Assembly (NCBI GenBank): GCA_965206355.1
Contig: OZ242212.1
Span: forward strand, 124,001 to 188,000
Length of the DNA stretch: 64,000 bases
Direction of reading: 5' to 3'
DNA from: Spongiihabitans sp965206355
Lineage (GTDB): Bacteria > Pseudomonadota > Gammaproteobacteria > Arenicellales > Poriferihabitantaceae
In this document: piece after piece, positions 26,589 to 36,700 of the stretch
How the letters are laid out: every line of letters starts with the position of its first letter
Numbering within the stretch: position 1 is the first letter of the stretch
Notes under the pieces: generated by a model
The model's database searches: none
The model's input: only the letters and a program-made list of their open reading frames with translations
Told to the model about the DNA's origin: nothing
Translations under genes and position numbers: made by a program

Positions 26589-27437
26589 TTAAAAACCATC
26601 GACAGCAAGCAAAGCGATGCTACAAAAAATCACAACAGAGGCGATGATTCTGCGTTTGCCAGAGGGTTCTTTGAAATAAAATGCCCCAATCAGCGCGGCG
26701 ATGATGATTGAGGTTTCTCGCAAGGCGGAGACCAGTGGTATTGATGCCTGCGTCATCGACCACACCACCATTGAGTATGAGGTCAATGCCAGTGCCGCAC
26801 CGAATAAAAAGAGTTTCCAGTGATGTCGGATTGAAATAACTTCGGCGAGGCTTCTCCGGTAAGTTGTATAAAGCAGAAGAGGGGTAATTTCTATGACCGA
26901 CAGGTACATCATATACGCGGGTACATTGCCGGATAATCTGCCACCAATACCATCAACCAGAGTATAACTGCCGATAAATAATGAGGTTATCAGTGCGGAG
27001 AGTAACGCTTGAGGATTTTGTATTATCCGCCGCAAGCCTCTTGTGGCAAAGATTAAAATGCCAGTGAGTACGCCGATTAAAGACATAACTTCAATGTTGC
27101 TGAGTACTTCATTGAGTACCCACACGCCCCACAACGTCACCAACACGGGGGCCGTACCACGCGCCACTGGATATGCTTGAGAAAAATCCCCGTACTTGTA
27201 CGCCTCGCTCAGCGCAACATAGTAGCCACAATGCAATACCGCAGAGATCAGCAAATAGGGCAGACTGGCGACACTGGGTACGCCGACAAAGGGTAGCAAG
27301 ATCAATGCAATCAGACCGGTGAATATGATCAGTCCGGTTATCGAAATCAGATGATCATTGCCCGATTTTACTGTCGCATTCCAGATCGCATGAAATAACG
27401 CCGCAACCAGCACAATTAAGACAATACTTAATTCCAT
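26589..27437 (-). CDS. EamA/DMT family permease
   Basis: From ATG 27437 the protein has 282 residues and about ten membrane segments in two EamA repeats, beginning LSIVLIVLVAALFHAIWNAT and ending VVIFCSIALLAVDGF. The Pro-containing motif YPVARGTAPVLVTLWG near residue 95 is typical of this drug/metabolite transporter group. The substrate is unknown. It lies 37 bp after the Na/Pi transporter gene and in the same direction as phnW, so it may export or import a metabolite of phosphonate breakdown. A longer frame to 27533 overlaps the transporter gene. Confidence 0.8.
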   Translation of the reverse strand: MELSIVLIVLVAALFHAIWNATVKSGNDHLISITGLIIFTGLIALILLPFVGVPSVASLPYLLISAVLHCGYYVALSEAYKYGDFSQAYPVARGTAPVLVTLWGVWVLNEVLSNIEVMSLIGVLTGILIFATRGLRRIIQNPQALLSALITSLFIGSYTLVDGIGGRLSGNVPAYMMYLSVIEITPLLLYTTYRRSLAEVISIRHHWKLFLFGAALALTSYSMVVWSMTQASIPLVSALRETSIIIAALIGAFYFKEPSGKRRIIASVVIFCSIALLAVDGF

Positions 27438-27474
27438 CAACGCATAGGTATTAAAAAATGACCCAACAAACGCA

Positions 27475-29139
27475 TCAGCTCGTTTGTATATGTGATATGT
27501 AGCCGACCACCTGGAGGATATCCCGTACCGCATCCTGATGAATGGAACTGGTGCCGATACTACTTGAGCGGCGATGGCTCAAACGCAGGCGGTGTTGGGC
27601 GATACTTTGCTGACACAGTTGATTGATGGATTCGATGAGTTTTTGTTTCGATTTTATTTTTACCTCACCTTGCGCGGAAAAATTGGTAATTTCGAGCCGT
27701 ATAAGATTCAGCACCTGCGTGTGGATCAGATTTAACTCTTCCTCTCCCTCTGAAGAAAAAACCACGCCACGATCAATCCGCTTGATCGCCAACCGAGCCA
27801 AATTATAAGAAACAATGTCGCCGATGTTTTCCATAGTCGTGGCAAAGCGTAAAATCTCGTCCAGTTGATGTTCGTCATTCGGGTCGCTGTCATCAGCATG
27901 GCGCTTGTGGATATAACGACGTGTTTCCGAGAGGTAACGCTGAATAGCCTTGTTTCTGGCATTAATCTCTTTATCCTTTTCAATAAACTGCTCAATGATT
28001 AGACGGTCGGTTGCAACAAACATCTGTAACGCTTTGTCAAACAGGGCTTCGGTGTTATCCGCCAATCTGAATGCTTCTCTTTTGGCACAGGATATCGCCA
28101 GCTTCGGGATATTGACAAATTCGGAATCAAGACTGCTACCCGGGGCATGGGAACCCGCAACCAAACTCTCCGTTTTTCCTGAATTCACCAACCACGTTGA
28201 GAATCGGGCGACCGCATTGTTTAACGGAATAAACATCAGTGCCAGAATCAGATTATAGACAATATGTATGTTGATTACCTGAACCCCACCCGTTGTCCCC
28301 AATTTTCCAATCCATGGAAGCAGTATCGGCAACAGTATAAATGCAAGCAGTGCCAGCCCCATGCGCATGACAAAATTTGCAAATACCGCGCTATACGTTT
28401 CGGTATGACGACGATTAACCAGCAATAATGCAATCAGCCCGGAACCCATGTTAGCACCGAGAAGCAGTGCCATAAATAACGAGGGTTGCAACAGTCCGGT
28501 TTCTGCCATCGCAGCAATCACCAAAATCACTGCCACGCTGGAATGTGCCAGCCAAGTGAGCAGGGCGGCAATAATAAAACCCAGCCAAGTGGCAGAGTCG
28601 AGTAACCCTAGAATTTCCTCTGGTATTGTTTGGTTGGCAAGCGGGGCAATGACTTGCCGAATCAGTTGAATAGATAACAGCATCAGCCCGACACCGACAA
28701 AAATTCGCCCTAGCTGCTGACCACGCCAGGTACGCGTAAACCGATGACAGCACAACCCCGCCAACAGCAGCAATGGAGCCAGGAATGACAAATCCAGAAA
28801 GAGAATGCGCACTGCCAATGCTGAACCCATATCTGCACCGATGATGATAACGATGGCAATGCCGAGCGACAACAAACCACTGGTGATGAATGATGTGGTC
28901 AGCATGATTGCTGCCGTGGCACTTTGCAGAATCAATGCCGATATCATCCCGCACAAAAATGATTTAAGCCGTGACCCGGCGGCACTGGCGATGACCGCAC
29001 CAATTTTTGCCGAGTAGGCTTTCTCAACGGCGGCACGCACCATATAACTGCCCCACAACAGCAAGGCAATACTTCCTGCCAAATTCAGAATGAGCAACAG
29101 TTCAGGTGAGGTGATCAACTCGGTATCCTTTTTCAGCAA
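27475..29139 (-). CDS. Na+/phosphate cotransporter family protein with PhoU-like tail
   Basis: The 554-residue protein contains the two QSSTA-type repeats of Na/Pi cotransporters (SALILQSATAAIMLTTSF near residue 70 and LTWLAHSSVAVILVI near residue 200) within eight or more membrane helices. A cytosolic helical domain of about 200 residues (EAFRLADNTEALFDKALQMF, FATTMENIGDIVSYNLARLA) resembles PhoU. Family members move phosphate or related anions. Its position 98 bp upstream of the end of phnW suggests disposal of phosphate released from aminoethylphosphonate. Confidence 0.85.
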   Translation of the reverse strand: MLKKDTELITSPELLLILNLAGSIALLLWGSYMVRAAVEKAYSAKIGAVIASAAGSRLKSFLCGMISALILQSATAAIMLTTSFITSGLLSLGIAIVIIIGADMGSALAVRILFLDLSFLAPLLLLAGLCCHRFTRTWRGQQLGRIFVGVGLMLLSIQLIRQVIAPLANQTIPEEILGLLDSATWLGFIIAALLTWLAHSSVAVILVIAAMAETGLLQPSLFMALLLGANMGSGLIALLLVNRRHTETYSAVFANFVMRMGLALLAFILLPILLPWIGKLGTTGGVQVINIHIVYNLILALMFIPLNNAVARFSTWLVNSGKTESLVAGSHAPGSSLDSEFVNIPKLAISCAKREAFRLADNTEALFDKALQMFVATDRLIIEQFIEKDKEINARNKAIQRYLSETRRYIHKRHADDSDPNDEHQLDEILRFATTMENIGDIVSYNLARLAIKRIDRGVVFSSEGEEELNLIHTQVLNLIRLEITNFSAQGEVKIKSKQKLIESINQLCQQSIAQHRLRLSHRRSSSIGTSSIHQDAVRDILQVVGYISHIQTS

Positions 29140-29237
29140 CAGGTTTAGGAGCGATCAATGGCATCAGCTTCTCTTTCGGTTGTCTCACGGTTATTGGTCA
29201 AGTCATTATTACGGGCATTTCTATCAGGTCATCTCTA

Positions 29238-30386
29238 TCAGGAAATGCGCCCGACAATGCCCAATTCATTCAGGCTGTTGCGGATGGCTGCCAATATACC
29301 TTTCATTTCATCGGTACCGAGTCGCCCGATACATCCGATCCGAAAACTGTCGGCAACGGTGAGTTTACCCGGATAAATCACATAGCCTTGTTTGCGCAGA
29401 TACTCATAGAACGCATTAAAATCAAATCGGCTGTCTTCCGGCATATAAAAGGTAACAATGACGGGTGCTTGTAGCTCATCGCTCAACAAGGTTTTGAAGC
29501 CCATTTCCCGCATGCCACTGACCAGCATAGCACAGTTGCTTTGGTATCGGCATCCTCGCCCGACCACACCACCTTCCTCATCAAACTCGTTTAATGCCTG
29601 ATCGAGTGCCAACAGAACATGGGTCGGTGGCGTGAATCGCCATTGTTTGGTTTTATTCATTGCCGTCCATTGATCGAATAAATCCAGACTAAGCGAAGGA
29701 CTATTTCCTTCGGTATTTTGCAAGGCTTCAATTCTAGCAAGACAAAAACCCATGCCGGGCGCGCCTTCCAGGCATTTATTGCTTGAAGCCACTATCGCAT
29801 CAAAAGTAATCAGCTTGCTATCAACCGGTAATGCCCCGAATGCACTCATTGCATCAATGAGCAAGCCCCGATTATGTTTCACGACGATATCCGATATAGC
29901 GGTAAGCGGGTTCAAAATTCCAGAGGTGGTTTCACAATAAACCGCGGCGACATGGGTAATGGATTTATCCTGTTCAAGGGTGTTATGCAATTGCTCAAGA
30001 TTGACCGGCACATCTTCATTTGATTCTTGAATCAAGTATTGCCGACCATAGTATTGGCAAATTTTTGCAATGCGATGCCCGTAAGCCCCGTTGACACAAA
30101 TCAGCAGTTTGCCAGATGGCGGTACAAAACAGCCTATCATGGCTTCAACCACAAACGTACCACTGCCCTGCAACGGGATGGTGGTATGCGTACCCTGCCC
30201 ATCGACAATATCAACAAGGCGCGACAGTATTCTCTGATTCAGATCAATGAAATAAGTATCGCGGGAACCGTAATCGTGAAGCATGGCCTGCTTGACCGTT
30301 TTGGAAGTCGTCAGCGGTCCTGGAGTGAACAAGAAAGCATCCCCGGTTGGGGAGGCGCATACGCGGTAATCAGATTTTGAATTCAT
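29238..30386 (-). CDS. phnW: 2-aminoethylphosphonate--pyruvate transaminase
   Basis: A 382-residue fold-type I PLP enzyme with the PhnW signature FTPGPLTTSKTVKQAML near the N-terminus, DYGSRD, the GSGTFVVEAMI loop, LIDAMSAFGALPVD and the PLP Lys in ASSNKCLEGAPG. It converts 2-aminoethylphosphonate and pyruvate to phosphonoacetaldehyde and alanine. The gene is divergent from the lysR gene (255-bp gap), which probably controls it. No phosphonoacetaldehyde hydrolase (phnX) or PhnY/PhnA pair is adjacent. Confidence 0.92.
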   Translation of the reverse strand: MNSKSDYRVCASPTGDAFLFTPGPLTTSKTVKQAMLHDYGSRDTYFIDLNQRILSRLVDIVDGQGTHTTIPLQGSGTFVVEAMIGCFVPPSGKLLICVNGAYGHRIAKICQYYGRQYLIQESNEDVPVNLEQLHNTLEQDKSITHVAAVYCETTSGILNPLTAISDIVVKHNRGLLIDAMSAFGALPVDSKLITFDAIVASSNKCLEGAPGMGFCLARIEALQNTEGNSPSLSLDLFDQWTAMNKTKQWRFTPPTHVLLALDQALNEFDEEGGVVGRGCRYQSNCAMLVSGMREMGFKTLLSDELQAPVIVTFYMPEDSRFDFNAFYEYLRKQGYVIYPGKLTVADSFRIGCIGRLGTDEMKGILAAIRNSLNELGIVGRIS

Positions 30387-30555
30387 TTGACAAAGACAGC
30401 CTATTTTAGGGTGATAAGGTTTTGAATCGTTTTGTTACATCAGGATTTCAGCAGGATTTAATCAGGACACTCAAAATTAGACAAGCGTGCCTGTCGAAAT
30501 AACCGCTACAATTACTGCCTGATTCTGCCTGACGCTATTTAGATCAGTAAAATCA

Positions 30556-30584
30556 TTGACAAGACAGCAGGCACAACTGATACT
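30556..30584 (+). promoter_or_regulatory. candidate sigma70 promoter of the lysR gene
   Basis: TTGACA (30556-30561) and GATACT (30579-30584) are spaced by 17 bases, 57 bp before the lysR ATG. The -10 lies in an interrupted inverted repeat ATACT (30580-30584)/AGTAT (30601-30605), a possible LysR autoregulatory site. This is inferred from sequence only. Confidence 0.4.
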
Positions 30585-30641
30585 TATACCGCTATCAAAT
30601 AGTATTTGGCAAATTGATATAACTAATGCTTGAAATAGGCT

Positions 30642-31538
30642 ATGCCAATCTCACACGCGCATTTGCGCGCATTCCACGCTGTCGCAACACATGGTAGTTT
30701 TACCAAAGCAGCAGATATTCTCCACGTTACCCAACCGACCTTGTCTGGGCAAGTGAAAGAACTGGAAGAACGCTATGGGATAAAATTATTTGTCCGCTAC
30801 AGCAGACGTATTGAGCTGACCGATCTAGGGATTTCGGCATTTAACATTACAAAAAAGCTGTTTCTCCACGAAGATGCCGTTGAACAACTGCTCCTGTCGG
30901 CTAAAAAATTAACCGCAGGTGAGTTACAGGTCGGTGCCGATTCGCCCTATATTATTACCCCGCTACTAGCACAATTCCAGCGACTCTATCCCGGCATCCA
31001 CATCTCGATAAGATACGGCAACTCCGAACAGATCATGCAATGGCTTGATTCACAGCGTTGTGATGTCGCACTCTTACCCAATGTCCCCGACCATGAACGA
31101 CTGCACATTATTCCGTTACAGCCCGATCAACTGGTCGCTTTTGTTGCCCTTGATCATCCTTGGTCGGAGTGGCGTGGCGTTGATCTGCAACAGTTACTGA
31201 CCCAGCGTATCATTCTGCGTGAAAAGGGTTCAAGAACGCGCTCCATTTTTGAACAGGCACTAGACGATGCCAATCTGACTCTGGGTGAGGTTATGGAAAT
31301 TAGTAGCCGAGAAGGGGTGCGTGAAGCCGTTGCCGCCGGCTTTGGAGTCGGCATCATTGCGGAGAATGAATTAGGCGCAAGCTCAAGATTTAAGCCTTTG
31401 CGGGTCAACAATGCCACCTTGATCCATTCCGAATTAGTGGTTTGCTTGAAGCAGACACGTTCGGTACAGGTGACCACTGCCTTTTTGGAGATGATTTCCG
31501 CAAATATCAACCGCAATGCCGACAAAACCACATCATAA
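30642..31538 (+). CDS. LysR family transcriptional regulator of the aminoethylphosphonate locus
   Basis: The 298-residue protein has an N-terminal LysR winged helix (HLRAFHAVATHGSFTKAADI, then VTQPTLSGQVKELEERYG) and a periplasmic-binding-protein-like effector domain from about residue 90 (LQVGADSPYIITPLLAQF). It is encoded divergently from phnW and in the same direction as the sulfatase-like gene 219 bp further on. LysR regulators next to phnW commonly respond to AEP; this one is a fair candidate, but the ligand is not visible. Confidence 0.88.
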   Translation: MPISHAHLRAFHAVATHGSFTKAADILHVTQPTLSGQVKELEERYGIKLFVRYSRRIELTDLGISAFNITKKLFLHEDAVEQLLLSAKKLTAGELQVGADSPYIITPLLAQFQRLYPGIHISIRYGNSEQIMQWLDSQRCDVALLPNVPDHERLHIIPLQPDQLVAFVALDHPWSEWRGVDLQQLLTQRIILREKGSRTRSIFEQALDDANLTLGEVMEISSREGVREAVAAGFGVGIIAENELGASSRFKPLRVNNATLIHSELVVCLKQTRSVQVTTAFLEMISANINRNADKTTS

Positions 31539-31757
31539 AACAAGTGCTCGTGTTGCACTTATGCGTTGAATTCACTACATTAAATAAACTGGAGCAGGCG
31601 CGTAAACGTCATGGGTGATGGCAATGGTCTGCATTGCTAATATCTATGTTCGGGTCTATTGCATATTTATCTAAAAATCGTATAGTTGCCACTCTTGATG
31701 GTCGGGCTTATTACCTGACAGCAATTATGTCGCTTAACAGCAACTCAATCAGCTGCG

Positions 31758-33284
31758 ATGAATATACTTTTTATTGTCTCGGATCAATGGCGAGCCGAAT
31801 GCCTTTCGGCACTGAATCATGCCGCGGTGCGCACGCCAAATCTCGATCATCTAGCCAGTGAGGGCGTGTTATTTACCCGCCACTATGCCCAAGCCACCCC
31901 TTGTAGCCCGAGCCGTACTTCCCTGCATAGCGGCATGTATCTGCATAATCATCGGGTATGTATCAACGGTACGCCGCTTGATGCGCGTCATACAAATTGG
32001 GCACTGGAAGCGAGTAAAGCCGGCTACGCGCCCTATTTGTTTGGTTACACCGACAGCCCCGCCGATCCACGGGGTATGGATGAGCGGGATCCGCGCCTGA
32101 CGCATTACAGCGAGCCACTACGCGGCATAACTGCTGATACCGTATATCGAAATGATTTCCCGCAAAGCTGGGCGCGGCATTTGCTCGATTGTGGTTATGC
32201 AGTGCCTGATTTTCAGTATGACATTTACCATGCAGAAAAAGCGGGAACGCAATGGGAATACGGCGGTTCAGCCCCCTTGCCATCCATCATAGCGAGCAAG
32301 GATCACGAAACCAATTTTATGGTTGATCGCTGTCTCAACTGGATAGAGCAACAATCGGCACCCTGGATAACACACCTGTCGCTATTTCGTCCGCATCCTC
32401 CGTTTGTGGTCTCGGAACCTTATAACAGAATGTATGATCCGGCCAGCTTCGCCGATTGTCAGCGATTATCCTGCGCGCAGGAAGAAGCGTTGCAACATCC
32501 CTGGCTGGCATATCAATTATCGCGGGAAAAATTCTGCGCACCCGCAAACGTGAAAACAATACAACGGATGAAAGCCAGCTACTATGGCATGATGAGCGAA
32601 GTGGACGATGCCCTCGGACGACTATTTGAGCAACTTAAAACGCTCGGGAAATGGCATGATACGCTGATTATTTTTACTTCCGATCACGGTGAGCAGATGG
32701 GCGATCACTGGATGATGAGCAAAAGTGGGTATTTTGATGCGTCTTACCATGTTCCGTTGATTATTCGTGATCCGCGCAAGCAAGCCGATAAAACACGCGG
32801 CAGTCAGGTAACTTGTTTTTCGGAGAACGTGGACATCATGCCGACCTTGCTGGCGTGGTTAAATCTGCAACAACCGACTCAATGCGATGGTCATTCCCTG
32901 CTCCCTTTCATTGAGAATCCATGTGCAAACGGCAAAACGCCAGCGACTTGGCGAAGCGAAGTACACTGGGAATTTGATTTTCGGGAAATTTTGAATACAG
33001 AGGTGGAACAGGCTCTGGGTATCACTCAACATCAATGCGCGTTGAATGTGATTCGAGACGAAAACTATAAATATGTGCATTTCACGGCACTACCACCCTT
33101 GTTTTTTGATTTGCGTGACGATCCTAATGAGTTCCACAATCGCGCACAAGACCCGAATTACCAGAAACTGGTTTTACACTATGCACAAAAACTAATCTCT
33201 TGGCGAATGAATCACGATGAGCGCTCCCTCACCGAAACCTATTTATCCGAGCATGGTCCAGTAACCCGCCACTCTCCAGTTTAA
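31758..33284 (+). CDS. formylglycine-type sulfatase / phosphonate monoester hydrolase
   Basis: The 508-residue protein belongs to the alkaline phosphatase superfamily. The start NILFIVSDQWRAECL supplies the metal-binding Asp. The modification motif Cys-x-Pro-x-Arg appears as ATPCSPSRTSLHSG near residue 57, so the Cys should be converted to formylglycine. FTSDHGEQMGDHWMMSKSG carries further metal ligands. In a phosphonate locus a phosphonate monoester hydrolase is more likely than a sulfatase. No FGE with active cysteines is in the window, so the maturase must be elsewhere. Confidence 0.82.
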   Translation: MNILFIVSDQWRAECLSALNHAAVRTPNLDHLASEGVLFTRHYAQATPCSPSRTSLHSGMYLHNHRVCINGTPLDARHTNWALEASKAGYAPYLFGYTDSPADPRGMDERDPRLTHYSEPLRGITADTVYRNDFPQSWARHLLDCGYAVPDFQYDIYHAEKAGTQWEYGGSAPLPSIIASKDHETNFMVDRCLNWIEQQSAPWITHLSLFRPHPPFVVSEPYNRMYDPASFADCQRLSCAQEEALQHPWLAYQLSREKFCAPANVKTIQRMKASYYGMMSEVDDALGRLFEQLKTLGKWHDTLIIFTSDHGEQMGDHWMMSKSGYFDASYHVPLIIRDPRKQADKTRGSQVTCFSENVDIMPTLLAWLNLQQPTQCDGHSLLPFIENPCANGKTPATWRSEVHWEFDFREILNTEVEQALGITQHQCALNVIRDENYKYVHFTALPPLFFDLRDDPNEFHNRAQDPNYQKLVLHYAQKLISWRMNHDERSLTETYLSEHGPVTRHSPV

Positions 33285-33296
33285 CGGTAAACGGTG

Positions 33297-33344
33297 TTTC
33301 GGTATGACATTTGCCATGCAGAAAAAGCGGGAACACAATGGGCA
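33297..33344 (+). repeat. displaced copy of an internal sulfatase-gene segment
   Basis: These 48 bases match 32211-32258 inside the sulfatase-like gene with only a few mismatches (shared core CATGCAGAAAAAGCGGGAAC). They lie just after its stop codon. A weaker match to the preceding sulfatase segment (around 32187-32215) appears at about 33389-33420, inside the end of the permease gene. This suggests the debris of a second, mostly deleted sulfatase copy. Confidence 0.55.
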
Positions 33345-33371
33345 TAGCATCCGCACACAGCTCAAGTTTTA

Positions 33372-35420
33372 TCAAGCCGATCCAGGCACATTATGTTGAT
33401 TGTGGTTGCGCCATGCCTGCGTTTTTCGTAATACTTTTCGGGTAATCAGGAGATGAATTAGACGCGCACAGACGTTAGCGTAGAAGATCATCATGCCCAT
33501 TGCCGCAGCCGGGGCAATATCGCCAGCATCGTCCATATTGAGTACTGCAACCGATGCCAAAGTGGTGTCGGGCGAGTACAAAAAGATGACTGCCGAGACC
33601 GTGGTCATGGCGTTAACAAACAGGTAAATCGAAATATCCAGCACTGACGGCAAGCATACTGGAAGCGTTACTTTCGCGAACAGTTTATGAAAAGGTTGTT
33701 TTAGCGATGCGGCGACCGACTCGAATTCCCGATCCATTTGTTTTAGCGCGGTTACCGCGGTCAAATGCGAGACCGTATAAAAGTGCGTTACTGTGCAGAT
33801 TACCAGAATGCCCATAGTCGCGTAAATGCCGTGTAGCGGGTTCGCTGGGTTGTTAAAGAAAAAAATGTATGCAAGACCCAACACCATGCCGGGAATCGCC
33901 ATCGGCAACATCGCAAGAAATTGAAATGCCGAGCGCGCAACCAAGAATCTGTTGGTTTTCTCTACCATATAAGCACCGCAAAAAACCACAATGGTACCGA
34001 TAACAGCGCTATACAGTGCCAGACGAATCGAGTTGGTATAAGAACGCCAGCCACCGCCGTCCATCACGTCAAAATTGTAGTTACTCAGGCTCAAGGTTAA
34101 ATTATAGGGCCAAAACTTGATTAGTGCCGCATACTGACAAACGCTGATTAAGCCGACTATGAATACGACTATCAGCAGGCAATAAAAGAAGCAGATTAAA
34201 TCAAATCGGCGGTGTGGTTTTGGTGTGAACGGCACCGACTGCGCTGAGAGCTGGGCAACTTGCTTTCTCTGCACAATGCGATCAATGGAGAACGCCAACA
34301 ATGCCGGAATCAATAAGACAACGGAGACCACCGCACCCATTTCAAAGTTTTGCTGACCGATTACTTGTGTGTATATATCAACAGCAAGCATGTTGTATTG
34401 GCCACCAATCACTTTTGGCAAACCGAAATCGGTTATCACTAGATTGAAAACAACAAATGCCGCAGAGATTAAGCCGTAGCGAGCAGCAGGGATGGTAACA
34501 GTCCAAAATGTTTTCCAGCGACTGGCGCGCAACGAGGTCGCAACTTCATAAAACCGCGCATCCGAAATGGCCAAAGCAGTAGTGATGATAATCATGGCAT
34601 GTGGGAAGGTGAAAAACACCGAGCCGATTATGATACCAATAGGGCCGTAAACCGACTCGCCCAGCAGCAGTGCTTTTAACATACCCTGATTGCCGAACAG
34701 ATAAACCAGCGCAATGCCTGGCAACAGTGATGGCACGAGAATGGGCATCATTGCAATAATCCGAAATACGCCTTTGAAGCGCATACAGCTACGCACTAGC
34801 GCATAGGCAAAACCGAATGCCAGACTAACGGTAATGAGGGTGCTGATTAGCGAAATAATCAGCGAGTTTTTAATGGATCGAAAAAGGCTAGGTGTCGAAA
34901 AATAAGTGCGGTAGTTGTCCAGACCGGTTGAGCTCACCGGACGTAGCACGATGCGCCGGAATTGATTCGACGCAAACTCATGCCATTCGTTATCGGTAAT
35001 GCGCTTACTGCCAACAAGAAAAACACTGTTGTGATTGCTTTGGCGAATTTTGTATCTAGTGTCGCTGCGAAAATTGAAATCCGGAAAAAAAACGGTAGCG
35101 ACAAGCCTGCCATTAGAGTTGCTTATAAGCTGCTGCGGTTGTAGTGCCTGTGTTTTTTCGTTCAGTGTAAAAGCACTAATCGGTGCGCTCCAACCCTTGC
35201 CGCTGTTGACTTGAAAGAAAAAATTATTCAGCTCAAAATGAAATGTTGAAACGGATTTCGACAGCATCGCATACAGCGGCAATGCCAGTGCGATAACCAG
35301 ATACAGAGCAATGACCAACATATAGCCGATCATGACTTTATTATCCCTACTGCTTTTAGGACGGATTAACGGAGCGACGATGTCGGTTGCCTGATTGCTG
35401 ACCTGGTCGCCACTTGTCAT
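33372..35420 (-). CDS. 2-aminoethylphosphonate ABC transporter, fused permease (PhnU/PhnV type)
   Basis: A 682-residue membrane protein with two binding-protein-dependent permease halves (about 190-400 and 460-660). Each contains an EAA-type loop: FYEVATSLRASRWKTFWTVTIP and FESVAASLKQPFHKLFAKVTLP. An extra soluble loop of about 120 residues separates the first membrane helix from the rest. Such long fused permeases accompany AEP-type binding proteins. Its start overlaps the ATPase gene stop by 4 bp. The final residues lie in a region with short matches to the sulfatase gene, so the C-terminus may be rearranged. Confidence 0.85.
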   Translation of the reverse strand: MTSGDQVSNQATDIVAPLIRPKSSRDNKVMIGYMLVIALYLVIALALPLYAMLSKSVSTFHFELNNFFFQVNSGKGWSAPISAFTLNEKTQALQPQQLISNSNGRLVATVFFPDFNFRSDTRYKIRQSNHNSVFLVGSKRITDNEWHEFASNQFRRIVLRPVSSTGLDNYRTYFSTPSLFRSIKNSLIISLISTLITVSLAFGFAYALVRSCMRFKGVFRIIAMMPILVPSLLPGIALVYLFGNQGMLKALLLGESVYGPIGIIIGSVFFTFPHAMIIITTALAISDARFYEVATSLRASRWKTFWTVTIPAARYGLISAAFVVFNLVITDFGLPKVIGGQYNMLAVDIYTQVIGQQNFEMGAVVSVVLLIPALLAFSIDRIVQRKQVAQLSAQSVPFTPKPHRRFDLICFFYCLLIVVFIVGLISVCQYAALIKFWPYNLTLSLSNYNFDVMDGGGWRSYTNSIRLALYSAVIGTIVVFCGAYMVEKTNRFLVARSAFQFLAMLPMAIPGMVLGLAYIFFFNNPANPLHGIYATMGILVICTVTHFYTVSHLTAVTALKQMDREFESVAASLKQPFHKLFAKVTLPVCLPSVLDISIYLFVNAMTTVSAVIFLYSPDTTLASVAVLNMDDAGDIAPAAAMGMMIFYANVCARLIHLLITRKVLRKTQAWRNHNQHNVPGSA

Positions 35421-36559
35421 CTGTTGCTATCACCATCAGGGAATACCAGAATGCGTTCTGCTGGCAGTTGCACTGTCATAGATTCGCCGATGGCAATGTT
35501 TATCCGCCGCATCGCATTGATTGATATATCTGCCATCAGGGTAACTTTGCCCAGCGCATGGTTGCTCAAGGTAACCCGCCAGAATGACCCCAGAAACTCC
35601 ATACTTTCGACCATACCATCAAAGCGGGTTGTGCGGTCAGTTGTCGCCGTTGCAGCGGTCTTTGCTACTTGCTGAGCATGAGGAATAATATCTTCGGGGC
35701 GAATAGTCACCGCCACCGCCTCATCCGCACGGCAGTGATAGTGTCTTGTTGCCAATGTCAGATCGCCAACGGCAACACTATTATCGCTGATGGCTCGCCC
35801 TACGACCTGATTCATAGCACCGATAAAGTTTGCCACGAATAACGTATGCGGCTGGCGATAAATTTCAGTCGGCGTGCCAACCTGTTCAATGCGACCACAA
35901 TTCATCACCACGATACGGTCTGCCATAGTCAACGCCTCTTCCTGATCGTGCGTGACCATAATGGTTGTTACACCCAGTCGCCGTTGCAGTGCTTTCATCT
36001 GGTGGCGTAGATGCGCCCGCACCTTCGCATCAAGTGCCGAAAGTGGCTCGTCAAGCAATAATAACCCTGGAGAAGTTGCCAATGCTCGGCTAAGCGCAAC
36101 CCGCTGTTGTTCGCCGCCCGACAGTTGCGCCGGATATTTTTCAGCCTGATCGGCTAGGTTGACAAGTTCAAGTAGCTCGCGCACGCGTCGGGCGATGTCG
36201 GATTTGCTACGTTTCTGATTTTCCAGACCAAAAGCGATATTTTTCGCAATCGTCAGATTAGGAAATAGCGCGTATGATTGGAAAACAATACCGAAATCCC
36301 GCTGCGAAGGCGGCAAGGCTGAAATGTCTTTGCCGACCTGATGAACGCTGCCAGAAGTCTGAATATCAAGACCGGAAATGGCACGCAGAAAAGTCGTCTT
36401 GCCACAACCAGACGGACCGAGGAGGCAGACAAACTCACCTTCAAAGACATCAAGCGACACCGAATCCAGCGCAACAAAATCACCGAATTCTTTGCGCAGT
36501 CGCTCAACCCTAAGAAAAAGTGTCGGAGAAGCCGTGTTGACGGCTTGCTGTGGATTCAT
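35417..36559 (-). CDS. phnT: 2-aminoethylphosphonate ABC transporter ATP-binding protein
   Basis: The 380-residue ATPase has Walker A GPSGCGKTT near residue 53, signature LSGGEQQRVALSRAL, Walker B LLLLDEPLSALD and the H-loop MVTHDQEEAL. A C-terminal TOBE-like regulatory domain follows, as in spermidine/iron/phosphonate importers. The gene sits between the binding protein and the fused permease genes and overlaps the latter by an ATGA. Assignment to AEP rests on phnW and the transporter set together. Confidence 0.85.
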   Translation of the reverse strand: MNPQQAVNTASPTLFLRVERLRKEFGDFVALDSVSLDVFEGEFVCLLGPSGCGKTTFLRAISGLDIQTSGSVHQVGKDISALPPSQRDFGIVFQSYALFPNLTIAKNIAFGLENQKRSKSDIARRVRELLELVNLADQAEKYPAQLSGGEQQRVALSRALATSPGLLLLDEPLSALDAKVRAHLRHQMKALQRRLGVTTIMVTHDQEEALTMADRIVVMNCGRIEQVGTPTEIYRQPHTLFVANFIGAMNQVVGRAISDNSVAVGDLTLATRHYHCRADEAVAVTIRPEDIIPHAQQVAKTAATATTDRTTRFDGMVESMEFLGSFWRVTLSNHALGKVTLMADISINAMRRINIAIGESMTVQLPAERILVFPDGDSNR

Positions 36560-36700
36560 AAAAACCTTACCAGACGGACGCTAACGGTGCTTGCTGCGAA
36601 TTCACCAAACATCACCAGACGCTACCACCCGGCGGCATTCAAGTGCTTAACTGCCGAGCATCGTGCGCTAACAATGGTCTGAAAAATACCGTGCCAATAA

